54,628 bases of DNA from Saccharofermentans sp. (GTDB lineage Bacteria; Bacillota; Clostridia; Saccharofermentanales; Saccharofermentanaceae). This document shows positions 35,961 to 45,399 of the stretch, in pieces; position 1 is the stretch's first letter, and the number at the start of each line of letters is the position of its first letter. A model generated the notes under the pieces. It was given only the letters and a program-made list of their open reading frames with translations. It ran no database searches and was not told the DNA's origin. The stretch lies in assembly GCA_024403795.1 (NCBI GenBank), contig JAKSRD010000011.1, forward strand, positions 1-54,628, read 5' to 3'. The translations under genes and the position numbers were made by a program.

Positions 35961-36049
35961 ACTTGCTCAATATATAGACCGCCGCACGGGCCATTACAGA
36001 ACCTGCTTTGCTTCAATCGGTAAAGCTGTGTCGCTACTGCCGAAAACCG

Positions 36050-37873
36050 TCAACCGCTCCAGCCGTTATCCTTAGCGATCTGAACACGCCGGTCGAGCTC
36101 AGCCTGAGCCGCGTCGAAGAAGGTCTTTGTATCGATCTTTCCGTAGTTATCGGCATATGTTGCCCAATCAGCTTCAAAGTCGGTACTCATAACGAGTTTG
36201 GGATACCACTCACGATGAAGCATTACCACTCCCCAGTAAGTATCGTATTCTGCGGTTCCGACCCGCAGATTATTGAACCAGGAAGACATGGGAAACCAGG
36301 GATAATCCGGTTTCTTCTCGGAGCCCAGCATATCAACATAGTTTGAAGCTCCGTACGCCGTAAAGCAATCGGCTACCGGTTTGGGCAGGGTTGCAAGATA
36401 TTCTCCGGGCTGTTCTTCCGGCATCATGCGGTTCACTCCGTCACGGCTCATTCCTCTCCATTGAGGCATATAAGAATATGAGCATGCGTGCTGAGCCAAA
36501 TACTCAGGATTTCTCCAGTTATCCCGCATCTCTTCTGTTCGGTAATACAAACCGTTATCGTCTACAAGGTAGTCAAGTCCTTCAATTCCCCAGAAGCGGA
36601 AATCGTGGATATCCTGATCAAGGAGCGCATTCAGGAAGGCAAATGCGCGATCGGGATCCTTGCAACTTGTCGTAACGGCAATACCGCTATATGTATTGAT
36701 TTCATCTGTATAACTATGGTAATGCTGTGCCATATCCGGTTCAATCGTAAGACCGAGAGGCACGTAGTTACAGCCGAGTTCATCAAGACGGTACTTGGAG
36801 CCGCCGGTCCCTACACGTTCAACGGAGAACGAATCCATGATTAAATATTCAAAATTCCAGTACTGATCGGCAATGCCGAGAACAGCACCCGTAGAAAGCT
36901 TTTTGATGTATTCCTCAAATGTCTGAACGGCAAAATCAGGATCGATAACACCCTTGTTGTACTCTTCGTTCAGCTTCCTGAAATAACGTTCCGTAGAAGG
37001 GGAAAGATTGTAATCGAAAACCTTGGGAGCCGTGGGATCAGCCGGATCGACATCGATCGCCACATACTGATCGTCCGCATATCCTGCAAGCAATATTGGC
37101 GGACTTTCTAAACTGAAAGATCTCCAATCCTCACACAGGCATGTGTAAGGGATTACAGGCGTTCCGTCCGGGAGTTCGGGATACTCGGCAGCAAACTTCT
37201 CAAGCAGTTCAAAATACTCATCAAGAGTACTGATCTTCGGATAACCGTACGCTTCCAGCACACGTGCCTGGATCCAAAAAGCCATACCATTATGCTCGGT
37301 AGATGTATCGGTCTTGTAATTGTTGCTGAATACGTTTGCCCAATAGATCTTACCGTCAGCCTGACGGAATCTGTTCCATTCTTCTTCCGTATAAAGTTCC
37401 TTTAAGTTCGGATTCGCCTCAATGTATTCATCCCAGGCAACAAGATAACCGTTCTCGTAGAGATCATAATTGCTATCCATGCCGTTTATGAAGTCAGGAA
37501 GACTTCCGTTTTCGACCATGGCGCCGATAGCTTCAGATGGTAACTGAGAAGGTTCAAGCCACATCTCATTTATTCGAACACCGGTCTTTTCTGCGATAAG
37601 AGCTTCGATATCATTGTCATCCGTTTTCTCAAGTTCGGGAATAGGAACGGCAGTAAACATTGTCATTTCTGCAACATCGTCGTTGCCAATCCCTCCGGAT
37701 GTATCGTCAGGATCTGTATTAACTGCGTTTCCGCTGTTGTTCGCACTGCGTTTTGTCTCATCAACATACTGGACCGCATGCGGATGTTTCGGCTTTGCAC
37801 ACGCACTGACAGTTGCAGACAATGCAAGAATCAATATCCAGGATATTGCCTTGTTGAAGTTGAATCTTTTCAC
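36050..37873 (-). CDS. ABC transporter extracellular solute-binding lipoprotein
   Basis: This 607-residue lipoprotein starts with GTG at 37873, 6 bases after AGGAGGG, and has lipobox TVSAC (Cys25) followed by an Asn/Asp/Gly linker. It matches the large YtcQ/LplA-type solute-binding proteins of Firmicutes: IAEKTGVRINEMW, LPDFINGMDSNYDLYENGY, and a hinge region with WNFEYLIMD. These usually bring oligosaccharides or similar ligands to a permease pair, but no permease is adjacent. It has a terminator at 35937. Confidence 0.85.
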   Translation of the reverse strand: MKRFNFNKAISWILILALSATVSACAKPKHPHAVQYVDETKRSANNSGNAVNTDPDDTSGGIGNDDVAEMTMFTAVPIPELEKTDDNDIEALIAEKTGVRINEMWLEPSQLPSEAIGAMVENGSLPDFINGMDSNYDLYENGYLVAWDEYIEANPNLKELYTEEEWNRFRQADGKIYWANVFSNNYKTDTSTEHNGMAFWIQARVLEAYGYPKISTLDEYFELLEKFAAEYPELPDGTPVIPYTCLCEDWRSFSLESPPILLAGYADDQYVAIDVDPADPTAPKVFDYNLSPSTERYFRKLNEEYNKGVIDPDFAVQTFEEYIKKLSTGAVLGIADQYWNFEYLIMDSFSVERVGTGGSKYRLDELGCNYVPLGLTIEPDMAQHYHSYTDEINTYSGIAVTTSCKDPDRAFAFLNALLDQDIHDFRFWGIEGLDYLVDDNGLYYRTEEMRDNWRNPEYLAQHACSYSYMPQWRGMSRDGVNRMMPEEQPGEYLATLPKPVADCFTAYGASNYVDMLGSEKKPDYPWFPMSSWFNNLRVGTAEYDTYWGVVMLHREWYPKLVMSTDFEADWATYADNYGKIDTKTFFDAAQAELDRRVQIAKDNGWSG

Positions 37874-38035
37874 GGAAAACCCTCCTTCTCACTTTAAAGC
37901 ATGAACCTAATCATCGCTTTAACCAAAAAGCATGCCAACTGATGTAATTGTATCAGAACATATGCGCAGGATAAACTAAAACACCTCATACCAACTTGAT
38001 CTGATCCGTACCGGAGGTACCGTTACATGATCTCC

Positions 38036-38800
38036 TTAAAGAACCTGCTTTGCTTCGATCGTAAAGTAGACATAATCATCGCCGATATAGTCGATGTCTA
38101 TAATGTCGTACAATTCATGATCAAGATCACAGGAATCTATTCTTGACGCACTGTTTACCGGACCAAACATAAATACACATCCGTTATATTCGACAGGACA
38201 CTTAACTATCAGCGTCAGGGTGGCAAGGTCTCCTTTCTGCTCGGAGATAAGTGTCCACTCAATGTGAACTTTGTGTTTCCCTACCTTAAAGTCCTTAGTT
38301 GAATAGTTTGGATCGTAGCATCCGTCATAGAGCTGGAAAGTGTGATCACTGCACTCAAATGTATAACCGGTATATTTATCGAAAACACTTGCCCACATCG
38401 CACTCGTTCCGGCACTGCGGAGGAATGTGCAGGTCGCAGTCACCGTCTTATATCCGTCTTCGCAATCGTCGTAAGATTCCTCTAACGTGACATCTGCAGG
38501 GAATTTGGCAAGGGAATCATTCGATACGTCACCCATCGTATATTGAAAGTGTCCCGGATCAGTGATCTTGATCCCGTTCTCTTTGATAAACCAGGGCTCA
38601 CCGTTCATCCAGTCTTCCGCAAGTCCGTTGCGGATTCGTTCTGAATCAGCGTTATTAACGTAATTAACATCAAAACCGTTGTCCGAGTCTTTGCCAAAGC
38701 CGGGGAAGTTTATGTGTCCGTTGCCATCCTTGGAACATCCTGCAACAGTAAACAACATGGTTGCAGCCATGACAGCGGCCGCTATTTTTCCGCTCCTCAT
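38036..38800 (-). CDS. Lipoprotein of unknown function (paralog A)
   Basis: This 254-residue lipoprotein has GGAGG before the start, signal peptide and lipobox FTVAGC near residue 22. The exported part is beta-rich with several Cys (about 100-200) and contains GLAEDWMNGEPWFIKENGI and DKYTGYTFECSDHTFQLYDG. It is a clear paralog of the gene at 38922-39692, which has the same segments. No known domain recognised. The tandem arrangement suggests local duplication. Confidence 0.75.
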   Translation of the reverse strand: MRSGKIAAAVMAATMLFTVAGCSKDGNGHINFPGFGKDSDNGFDVNYVNNADSERIRNGLAEDWMNGEPWFIKENGIKITDPGHFQYTMGDVSNDSLAKFPADVTLEESYDDCEDGYKTVTATCTFLRSAGTSAMWASVFDKYTGYTFECSDHTFQLYDGCYDPNYSTKDFKVGKHKVHIEWTLISEQKGDLATLTLIVKCPVEYNGCVFMFGPVNSASRIDSCDLDHELYDIIDIDYIGDDYVYFTIEAKQVL

Positions 38801-38921
38801 TATCCGTTTCCTCCAATTAATCCATATATCTACTATTCAGCCGAAAACATCAAAATGTTGCACCGGAAAGCAAAATCAATACTTTTTCCTTAAACTTCTC
38901 GCTATATCGATGAACCCGACA

Positions 38922-39692
38922 TTAGTTAACCTGTCTTGCTTCGATCGCGAAGTAGACATAATACTTGTTGCTGCCGTAACCGATCTCGTTTATGTCATAG
39001 AGCTGATGGTCCAGATCACAGTAATCAATTTTGCTGTCATGATTCTCCGGTCCGAACTGGAAAACACATCCGTTATACTCTTCAGGACATTTGACGATCA
39101 AGGTGAATGTCGTAATCTGATCCTTCTGTTCGGAAATGAACGTCCACTCAACATGAACATCGTGATCTCCGACCTTAAAGTCCTTAGCTGAATAGTTCAG
39201 GTCATTGCATCCTTCATAGAGTTCGAAAGAGTGGTCACTGCACTCAAACGTATAGCCCGTATACTTATCGAAAGCGCTTATCCACATTCCTTCCGTTCCG
39301 GCATCACGACGGAATGAACAGGTCGCTACCACATTCTTGTAGCCGTCCTTACAATCGTCATGATTCTCTTCAAGCGTAACAAATGCAGGATACTTTTTGA
39401 TATTATCGCTGGCTATATCACCCATCGGGAAATTAAAGGGCCCCGGATCAGAGATCTCGATCCCGTTCTTCTTGATAAACCAAGGCTCGCCGTTCATCCA
39501 GTCAACTGCAAGTCCGGAGCGGATTCGCTCGTCATCTATGTTATTGTCGTAATCGACATCAAATCCAGTATCACTGTCCCTGTCATCATCGTCAGGATAT
39601 GTTCCGTGCACGCGTTTACCTGTAGAACATCCTGCAGCTGCAAGCAGCAGAGTTGTTGCCATAAAAGCGGCTACTATTTTTTTTGCTTTCAT
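38922..39692 (-). CDS. Lipoprotein of unknown function (paralog B)
   Basis: This 256-residue lipoprotein starts after GGAGG with lipobox LAAAGC. It matches its neighbour at 38036 along the whole length, for example RSGLAVDWMNGEPWFIKKNGI and DKYTGYTFECSDHSFELYEG, and shares the ending IEARQ. All four mature cysteines are conserved between the two, which suggests disulfides in an extracellular domain. Function unknown. Confidence 0.75.
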   Translation of the reverse strand: MKAKKIVAAFMATTLLLAAAGCSTGKRVHGTYPDDDDRDSDTGFDVDYDNNIDDERIRSGLAVDWMNGEPWFIKKNGIEISDPGPFNFPMGDIASDNIKKYPAFVTLEENHDDCKDGYKNVVATCSFRRDAGTEGMWISAFDKYTGYTFECSDHSFELYEGCNDLNYSAKDFKVGDHDVHVEWTFISEQKDQITTFTLIVKCPEEYNGCVFQFGPENHDSKIDYCDLDHQLYDINEIGYGSNKYYVYFAIEARQVN

Positions 39693-39788
39693 TATTCAGG
39701 TCCTCCAATCAGTCCTATAAATTATAATACACGCGAAAGCATCAAAAAGTTGCGCCTTTATTCCGCATTCTTGCAGATATCAACTGTA

Positions 39789-40523
39789 TCATTCGTGTTT
39801 TTGCTGAATCAATTCCCCTTTGCTTTCGGTATATATTTCCAAAGAAGGATATTTGCTCATAACTTCATCATAGAAGCTTTCAGTCTCGTTGTACTCCCAA
39901 TTTGTATAGAAGACCACTTTCTCGAGATTCGGGAACCTCTCAATAAAAGAAAAATCGTTCGGGATTGACTTATAACCCTTACGTGATCCCGAGATGTCCA
40001 CACCGAGCACCTTTACTTTCCCGAGAAAATCGCCCACAGAGATAATGGAGTAATTACTGATCTTGTTAAAGTTAATGATGCAGTATTGCAATTCTCCGTT
40101 GTTTCCAAAGTCGATCTCATTGATATTACTCGGGAGATTATAAGACAAAGATTCAGGTCTATTTCCAAATTGAAATACTACTCCGTTACACTCTTCGGCA
40201 TAAATGATGGTCAAGTCCTGATCGAAATACGAACTGTTCTCATTAACATAAGCATTATGAGCATCAAGCACACCTGCAAAAGCTTCATCGGAATTACTGC
40301 TCGTTTGTAAGAATATCCTTATCCTGCCGTCTTCCTCACGATAATCATTTGAAATATTATCCAGATACGGCTTCATATAGGTAAAATACTCCACATAATT
40401 TGTCCCGTATTTATTCGTAACAGGATCCCCGCCTGACAGGATATCACTCAGATTACAACCTGAGAGCAACATCAAGCCTGCAGTCAGAAATACCAATAAT
40501 CTGAATCTGTTCCTGTTCCCCAT
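39789..40523 (-). CDS. Lipoprotein of unknown function
   Basis: This 244-residue lipoprotein has signal peptide and lipobox LLSGC near residue 23, with GGAGG upstream. It contains the segment CNGVVFQFGN, which matches the CNGCVF(Q/M)FGP segment of the two lipoproteins downstream, so it may be a distant relative. The C-terminal part (RFPNLEKVVFYTNWEYN) looks like a leucine-rich-repeat-like strand. Function unknown. Confidence 0.65.
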   Translation of the reverse strand: MGNRNRFRLLVFLTAGLMLLSGCNLSDILSGGDPVTNKYGTNYVEYFTYMKPYLDNISNDYREEDGRIRIFLQTSSNSDEAFAGVLDAHNAYVNENSSYFDQDLTIIYAEECNGVVFQFGNRPESLSYNLPSNINEIDFGNNGELQYCIINFNKISNYSIISVGDFLGKVKVLGVDISGSRKGYKSIPNDFSFIERFPNLEKVVFYTNWEYNETESFYDEVMSKYPSLEIYTESKGELIQQKHE

Positions 40524-40618
40524 AATCCGTCCTCCGTTACTTCCAAATCGTGATTCAATGAAGATCTCAATGCCGGTTCTTCAATTCTATCATCAAAAAA
40601 ACGATCATGCCCGTTCGT

Positions 40619-41347
40619 TTATTTCTGCAAATGATAACCGCCGTCGGCAAACAGCATGCTTCCCGTGACGTAGTCTGACATGTCCGACAAAAGGAAAAGC
40701 ACTACTGATGCAATGTCCTCAGGCATTCCTAGTCTTCCGTTGGGGATCAGGGCCTCCGATTGTGCACGGACTTCCGGTATGTCGAACGAAGCTTTTGTCA
40801 TTCCGGTATAGATGAAGCCCGGCGCTACCGCATTGACCTGAATATTGTAAGGCGCCAGGTCGAGGGCCATTGCCGATGTCATGGAAGCGACTGCACCTTT
40901 TGAAGCGGCATAGTCAGCCATGTTCTGCTTGAAGATCGTTGATCTGATACAGGATATGTTTACGATCTTGCCCTTCTTCTGCGCGATCATCTCCTTGGAT
41001 ACGGCTCTGGATAAGATGAATGTACCTGTTGTGTTAATAGACTGTACGCGGTTCCACTCTTCAGTTGTCAGCTCGTAGAAGGGCTTGTTATTTGCAAAGA
41101 CTCCTGCCGCATTTACAAGTCCGTCGATATGGCCGAATCTTGCGGCTGTATCTTTTACGCATTCTTCGATCTTTTTCTCGTCAAGAATGTCTGCTTTAAC
41201 ATGTGTGTAGCATTCGTTGTCGATGGTGCCGTCATTCATGTCGATGCCGACCACACACGCTTTTGCTTCGAGCAGCTTCATGCAGCAGCTTCTTCCCATG
41301 CCTGAGCTGCTTCCCGTTACGATATATACTTTTCTTTCAAAATCCAT
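40619..41347 (-). CDS. Short-chain dehydrogenase/reductase (SDR)
   Basis: The start at 41347 is 7 bases after GGAG, in preference to 41353. The 242-residue protein has the classical SDR motifs: cofactor loop TGSSSGMG (about 10-17), an Asp after beta-2 (GIDMND) that favours NAD over NADP, NAAG near 85, the catalytic Ser near ISCIRS and the YAASK pair (Tyr and Lys, about 150-154). It ends with a typical C-terminal MLFADGGYH segment. The substrate is unknown. It stands alone on the minus strand. Confidence 0.88.
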   Translation of the reverse strand: MDFERKVYIVTGSSSGMGRSCCMKLLEAKACVVGIDMNDGTIDNECYTHVKADILDEKKIEECVKDTAARFGHIDGLVNAAGVFANNKPFYELTTEEWNRVQSINTTGTFILSRAVSKEMIAQKKGKIVNISCIRSTIFKQNMADYAASKGAVASMTSAMALDLAPYNIQVNAVAPGFIYTGMTKASFDIPEVRAQSEALIPNGRLGMPEDIASVVLFLLSDMSDYVTGSMLFADGGYHLQK

Positions 41348-41554
41348 TTTCATTCTCCTTTTTCTCTAGCGAAGGCAGTGACAATGTCGTAACGCCCATC
41401 ACAACATAAAGATACACCTTTTTAACAGTGTTACAGACCTGTTCATGAGCCATTTTACTTCTTTTTTTGAAGCCGGGCTTCAAAACATGTGGTGCGTAAA
41501 TGATGCTCAATGCAAGCTCTGCAGACTAATAGGGTAATCGCCCCGATCCCGGCA

Positions 41555-41583
41555 CAAAAAAACAGGACCCGCGAAGGTCCTGT
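41555..41583 (-). terminator. Intrinsic terminator of the zinc-ribbon/PEGA-like gene
   Basis: On the minus strand ACAGGACC, loop TTCGCG and GGTCCTGT form a strong hairpin followed by TTTTTTT. It lies 26 bases after the stop at 41609. Confidence 0.9.
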
Positions 41584-41608
41584 CTGTAAATCGATCTTGT
41601 GCTCAGGA

Positions 41609-42016
41609 TCAGAGAGCAGCCATCTGATCAGCTGTTGACTTCTCAATAACAACAGTATTTGTGAAGAAACCCATCTTGAGACGTGCCTTTGCATAAACGG
41701 TACTCTCTGCAGGAGTAACGTCAAACTCGAGATCCTTACATCTTCTGTTCATACCGTGTGTCATGTGAAGCTTATAGTGACCAAAAGCTACGGGGATCCT
41801 GATGGAATCTGCATTTGCAAGATGTCCGAGCGGAACTTCATTAAGGTAGATGCCCATACCGACAGCCATACCGGCAGGATTTCCCTTACGATAGATCTGG
41901 ATAACACCATCTGCAGGAAGTACAAGCTGATTGCTGCACTTAGGGCAAGCACCATTGCCTGCAACGTCAACTACTTCACCGCATGAAGGACACTTGATTC
42001 TGAATAACTTTGACAT
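41609..42016 (-). CDS. Zinc-ribbon protein with PEGA/DUF2846-like domain
   Basis: The start at 42016 follows GGAGGG and gives 135 residues. A zinc ribbon made of CPSC (9-12) and CPKC (24-27) is followed by a beta domain (IYRKGNPAGMAVGMGIYLNEVPLG... and FGHYKLHMTHG) that looks like the PEGA or DUF2846 fold often found on surface-associated proteins. No signal peptide is present. Its own terminator follows. Confidence 0.65.
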   Translation of the reverse strand: MSKLFRIKCPSCGEVVDVAGNGACPKCSNQLVLPADGVIQIYRKGNPAGMAVGMGIYLNEVPLGHLANADSIRIPVAFGHYKLHMTHGMNRRCKDLEFDVTPAESTVYAKARLKMGFFTNTVVIEKSTADQMAAL

Positions 42017-42267
42017 AATATTCCCTCCTCTTATATGTGCTTTGCACATTTAACATATCAAAAGCCAAGACATTATAGCATCCGAGTCGTGTTTTTCGCG
42101 CATCAGTAACAGCATTTGGCAAAAAATTTATCATATTTAGAACTAAAACGCATCTTCTCAATCTTGCCGCGTAATCCAATATGCATACGAATATTCACAA
42201 ACCAGCCCCTTTCGCTTAAAATCAAGCCAACATCAATCGAACAAAAAATAAGGAATGGGAGATTAAT

Positions 42268-42795
42268 ATGGAAAAGATCAAGAAGATCATTGCAACAATG
42301 CTTGCGGTTGTGATCTGTGCGTTCACGCTTTGTGCATGCGACGGTGCAAGTAAAAGAGGACCTTTGGATATCAAGCAGATCACGTATGTTGTGCATCCCG
42401 GTGACATGAACACAGTGTATATGTATGTCTTCACACCGGATATGAAATTATCAAAGTATACGATCACACCGGATGACAACAAAACATACGATTATCTAAA
42501 CGGTGAACTGCCACCGGAAGAGTGCTGTAAGATCGATGAATATGAGATGGAAGAGCCTATCTGGACGAGCATCAAGAATATTTTCACAAGAGTCGACATC
42601 ATGAACCTGAAGGAAGATATGTCATCCGTGCAGGGAGCCGATGACGGTTCATCCTACTACATTAAGATCGAGACGGCAGACGGTGTAAACGAGACCGGCG
42701 GCTTCGCGGCAGGCGAAGATGATGACAGTGACAGCAGGAGGTTTTCCGAAGCGCGCGGCATTCTGGAAGAAGCGATCAAGCAGGCAGCCGGGTAA
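42268..42795 (+). CDS. Small lipoprotein next to the double-glycine ACP gene
   Basis: This 175-residue lipoprotein has GGGAG before the start, signal peptide and lipobox TLCAC (Cys24). The mature part is acidic with strands DIKQITYVVHPG and YYIKIETADGV. No family recognised. It lies 47 bases upstream of the acyl-carrier-type gene and is probably co-transcribed with it; the terminator at 43187 serves both. Confidence 0.65.
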   Translation: MEKIKKIIATMLAVVICAFTLCACDGASKRGPLDIKQITYVVHPGDMNTVYMYVFTPDMKLSKYTITPDDNKTYDYLNGELPPEECCKIDEYEMEEPIWTSIKNIFTRVDIMNLKEDMSSVQGADDGSSYYIKIETADGVNETGGFAAGEDDDSDSRRFSEARGILEEAIKQAAG

Positions 42796-42842
42796 TCAGG
42801 CTCCGGCAAGAAAAGTAACTGACGCAGAAAGGAGAAACGGAA

Positions 42843-43148
42843 ATGAACAATGACGAGATCAAGAACTTGAAAGAGATCGAACTGGAGAAGGTAAGCGGCG
42901 GCACGATGGGACAGGCTTCTTCTGAGATGATTAAGCAAGGCATTATTCAGAGTTTTTCGAGACGTTTTAACGTTCCGGTCGATAAGATCAACGAGAGAAC
43001 AACTCTGGAAGAACTCGGTGCAGATTCGTTGGATGTAGTTGATGTAGTATCTGAGGTGGAAGAACGACTTGGCATCAAGATTATGTTCCACTCTCCGATC
43101 GAGACAGTCGGAACGGTAATAAATCAGGCATGTGGTATCGACCAATGA
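42843..43148 (+). CDS. Acyl carrier protein domain fused to a double-glycine leader
   Basis: This 101-residue protein starts with a leader-like segment ending EIELEKVSGG at residue 20, the pattern cut by C39 peptidase exporters. An acyl carrier domain follows at about 25-95: the phosphopantetheine site is Ser in GADSLDVVDVV, with the usual LEELGADSLD-type helix 2 and a VSEVEERLGI helix after it. AAGGAGA precedes the start. A normal ACP is about 75-80 residues and cytoplasmic. If cut, this one would be exported or would join a leader-dependent modification system. No synthase or transferase is adjacent. Confidence 0.8.
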   Translation: MNNDEIKNLKEIELEKVSGGTMGQASSEMIKQGIIQSFSRRFNVPVDKINERTTLEELGADSLDVVDVVSEVEERLGIKIMFHSPIETVGTVINQACGIDQ

Positions 43149-43186
43149 TACGGCTGTAATCGTCAGACAAAACTTTTATTAATGAT

Positions 43187-43222
43187 CAGGCTGAGCAATC
43201 GAGAATGCTCGGCCTGTTTTTT
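43187..43222 (+). terminator. Intrinsic terminator after the double-glycine ACP
   Basis: AGGCTGAGCA pairs with TGCTCGGCCT, followed by TTTTTT. It is 39 bases after the stop at 43148. Confidence 0.85.
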
Positions 43223-43225
43223 CTA

Positions 43226-44182
43226 TCAGATGACCGGCACCATTGCATCTGTGCACTCGATATAACGGTCGACTCTTTCCCACTGCAACCTGTTATGGAT
43301 GGTCATGCCCGTAAGACCGGCAAAGAGGATCAACAGCATGATGATCGTCAACCCCTTCTGCTTGCCTTCGTTCTTTACATGCAAGAAGAACAGTATCAAG
43401 AGTGCCGTAAGGATCACTGCAAAAGCCGCAACTCCGTACCAATCCATACCACATGACCGGATCGGATTATGACCTGAACAGATAAATTCCAAATATGGAT
43501 TCGCAGGGTGCAGATAGAATCTGAAGTACGCGAAAAGAGCGGATCCGATGCTGACGATCACACTTGCTATCGAGCAAGCGGCAAATAACTTAACGTGATC
43601 TTTCGCCTTTTTGCGAGTAAGAGCAAAGACAATGGCGGCCATCAACGTAGAAGCGAAGACTATGTTAACAATGGGGTTTGTTGAGAAGCAATGCCTCGGA
43701 CTGAGATTGCAATAGATGTAACTGACGGTATTCTCGCTGAATTTGAATACTATAAGATCACCGACGCGAATATTTATATGTCCGCTCTTCGGTGAAATGC
43801 CGTTAAGCACGCCGCCGGTATACAGATAGGGGTGGCGTGTCATTGCGTCGAGATCTATAACAGGATCTGCGCCGATCAGAACGGTTTTCACTCCCGCCGA
43901 GCTTGCAACGGTAATCTTATGTACGGTATATCCTGTCTGTCCTGAAGGCAGAGTCCTTATGGAATTGCAGTCACTGACATTAAATTTATATATGCTTGCG
44001 GAGGACATCTTGGACAGATCCGTTTTGGCGGTATAACCTACGGGTATCTCATACTCCGTAATGTTTACGATCGTTCCGCCGTAATACCCGTCATCGTTCA
44101 TCTTCAACAAAAGCGTGCCGATCAGGAATACTGCGAACAGTACTGATATGACGGCAATAAGCGCTTTGCGTTTGGTATTCAT
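43226..44182 (-). CDS. Polytopic membrane protein of unknown function
   Basis: This 318-residue protein has an N-terminal membrane helix (6-26), a beta-rich extracytoplasmic region to about 165, then about four hydrophobic helices and a C-terminal hydrophilic tail. The plan of one helix, an outside beta domain and a helix bundle is like the two proteins at 13109-15404, but I see no clear sequence match. AAGGACG precedes the start. Confidence 0.65.
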   Translation of the reverse strand: MNTKRKALIAVISVLFAVFLIGTLLLKMNDDGYYGGTIVNITEYEIPVGYTAKTDLSKMSSASIYKFNVSDCNSIRTLPSGQTGYTVHKITVASSAGVKTVLIGADPVIDLDAMTRHPYLYTGGVLNGISPKSGHINIRVGDLIVFKFSENTVSYIYCNLSPRHCFSTNPIVNIVFASTLMAAIVFALTRKKAKDHVKLFAACSIASVIVSIGSALFAYFRFYLHPANPYLEFICSGHNPIRSCGMDWYGVAAFAVILTALLILFFLHVKNEGKQKGLTIIMLLILFAGLTGMTIHNRLQWERVDRYIECTDAMVPVI

Positions 44183-44285
44183 CGTCCTTGTACCTCAGGA
44201 AGCAAAAACATCGTTGACGGGGTCGCCGAAGTCTTCGCAGAGTGATCAACTTCTAAAGAAAAGAATAGCATACAAAGACATATGT

Positions 44286-44585
44286 TTACACGAACCTCAG
44301 AATATCCATGGGCACTGCAGCTTCGGGATATTCCGGAAGCCTTCCGACCGGCTGATCCACACCTTCTTCTCGAGCATATCGAAAATCACTGCCCGCACGC
44401 GAATGCCCTCCCCAAAGCTGCTGAATGTGTCCCCGTGCAATAAGGCTGATAGAGACATTCCTGACCAGTTTCCCGATCCTTTCATGGAATCTTTCTTTGG
44501 GATACTGCTTCCCAAGATCTGACCGCTTCAGGAATTCAATATACTCATCCGCTGACAGCCGCTCTTCCTTATAAGTTATAGTCAC
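44286..44585 (-). pseudogene. Truncated GNAT acetyltransferase-like fragment
   Basis: The GTG start at 44585 follows GGAG. The first 51 residues (AEEYIEFLKRSDLG-type: ADEYIEFLKRSDLGKQYPKE) look like the N-terminus of a small GNAT acetyltransferase. After about residue 52 the similarity ends and the acetyl-CoA binding part is absent; the remaining 48 residues (RAGSDFRYAREEGVDQPVG) are not recognised. It may be a decayed gene, a fusion at a recombination joint, or an unrelated small protein. Confidence 0.45.
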
Positions 44586-44624
44586 GATCTTTCTCCTGAT
44601 TCATGAAAGCAAATCCCTTCACCC

Positions 44625-44864
44625 TTACAATTTACCGTCACCCACGACAATTAAAGTACTTTCCTGCGGAACAAAAATACCTCCGCCTCCATCTGACGGG
44701 GCCGGCTCTGTGTCGCCGTTGACTTCAAGAGTTGCGCCCTCGGGAATGAGAATTCCCGCTCCGCCGGTTATCGCCTTCAACTCATCCTCGCTCAATTCAG
44801 CGAGTTTAGCATTTAAATCTTTGACCTCGTTCTTAAGGGCATCCAATTCTTCTTTAGTTTTCAT
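44625..44864 (-). CDS. Double-glycine leader precursor peptide 1 (glycine/valine core)
   Basis: This 79-residue precursor has a leader of 35 residues, MKTKEELDALKNEV... ending EDELKAITGG, nearly the same as in the next gene. The core of 44 residues has no cysteine and holds two similar halves, each a short IL/IF-P-E-x-(A/S)-T-L segment (ILIPEGATLEV and IFVPQESTLIVV) around a glycine run. Leaders of this type direct processing and export by C39 ABC exporters. No modifying enzyme is adjacent. Confidence 0.75.
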   Translation of the reverse strand: MKTKEELDALKNEVKDLNAKLAELSEDELKAITGGAGILIPEGATLEVNGDTEPAPSDGGGGIFVPQESTLIVVGDGKL

Positions 44865-44910
44865 AGTGTAGGATCCTTTCTTCCGGCTTCCATCTTCACA
44901 CTAAGCATGA

Positions 44911-45213
44911 TCAGGCTCTTCTCTGTTGATTGTACTCTTCCTCGACTATGCCGCTGTATGAAAGGTCTAAGAGAGAGAAGTCGGTGCACTCATGTCGGTG
45001 CGGACATTTCATGCAACCGCAGTCATTCTGGCCGGGGCAGTCCGAATAAAGCTTGGTGTAGTAAATACCTTTCCACTTGTAGTATTGATGCTCAGGACGA
45101 ACATCGGCACCGCCTGTTATCTCTTTCAACTCATCTTCGTTCAATTCGGCGAGCTTCTTATTAAGTGCATCCACCTCATTTCTGAGGGCATTAAGTTCGT
45201 CTTTTGTTTTCAT
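44911..45213 (-). CDS. Double-glycine leader precursor peptide 2 (cysteine-rich core)
   Basis: This 100-residue precursor has GGAG before the start. The leader ends EDELKEITGG at residue 35. The core has five cysteines in 17 residues, spaced C-x5-C-x-C-x2-C-x5-C (CPGQNDCGCMKC plus CPHRHEC region), suggesting metal binding, disulfides, or thioether modification. Leader and neighbouring gene are paralogous, but the core is unrelated, as in export families with exchangeable cores. Confidence 0.78.
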   Translation of the reverse strand: MKTKDELNALRNEVDALNKKLAELNEDELKEITGGADVRPEHQYYKWKGIYYTKLYSDCPGQNDCGCMKCPHRHECTDFSLLDLSYSGIVEEEYNQQRRA

Positions 45214-45399
45214 AAGGCACTTCTCCTTTCTAATATTGATAATATTCTATACGAACCAAAGACGCAGATTGCTACTAATCTGTGAACAATCCGTATCGCT
45301 TAGAAAGTAGAGTTGAAATGTTTAGGAGCATCGCTTCGGTGTAATCCTTTTTCGCGCACGGGAAATTTCAGTGCGGAGATTCCTTAGGTGTGTATGCTG

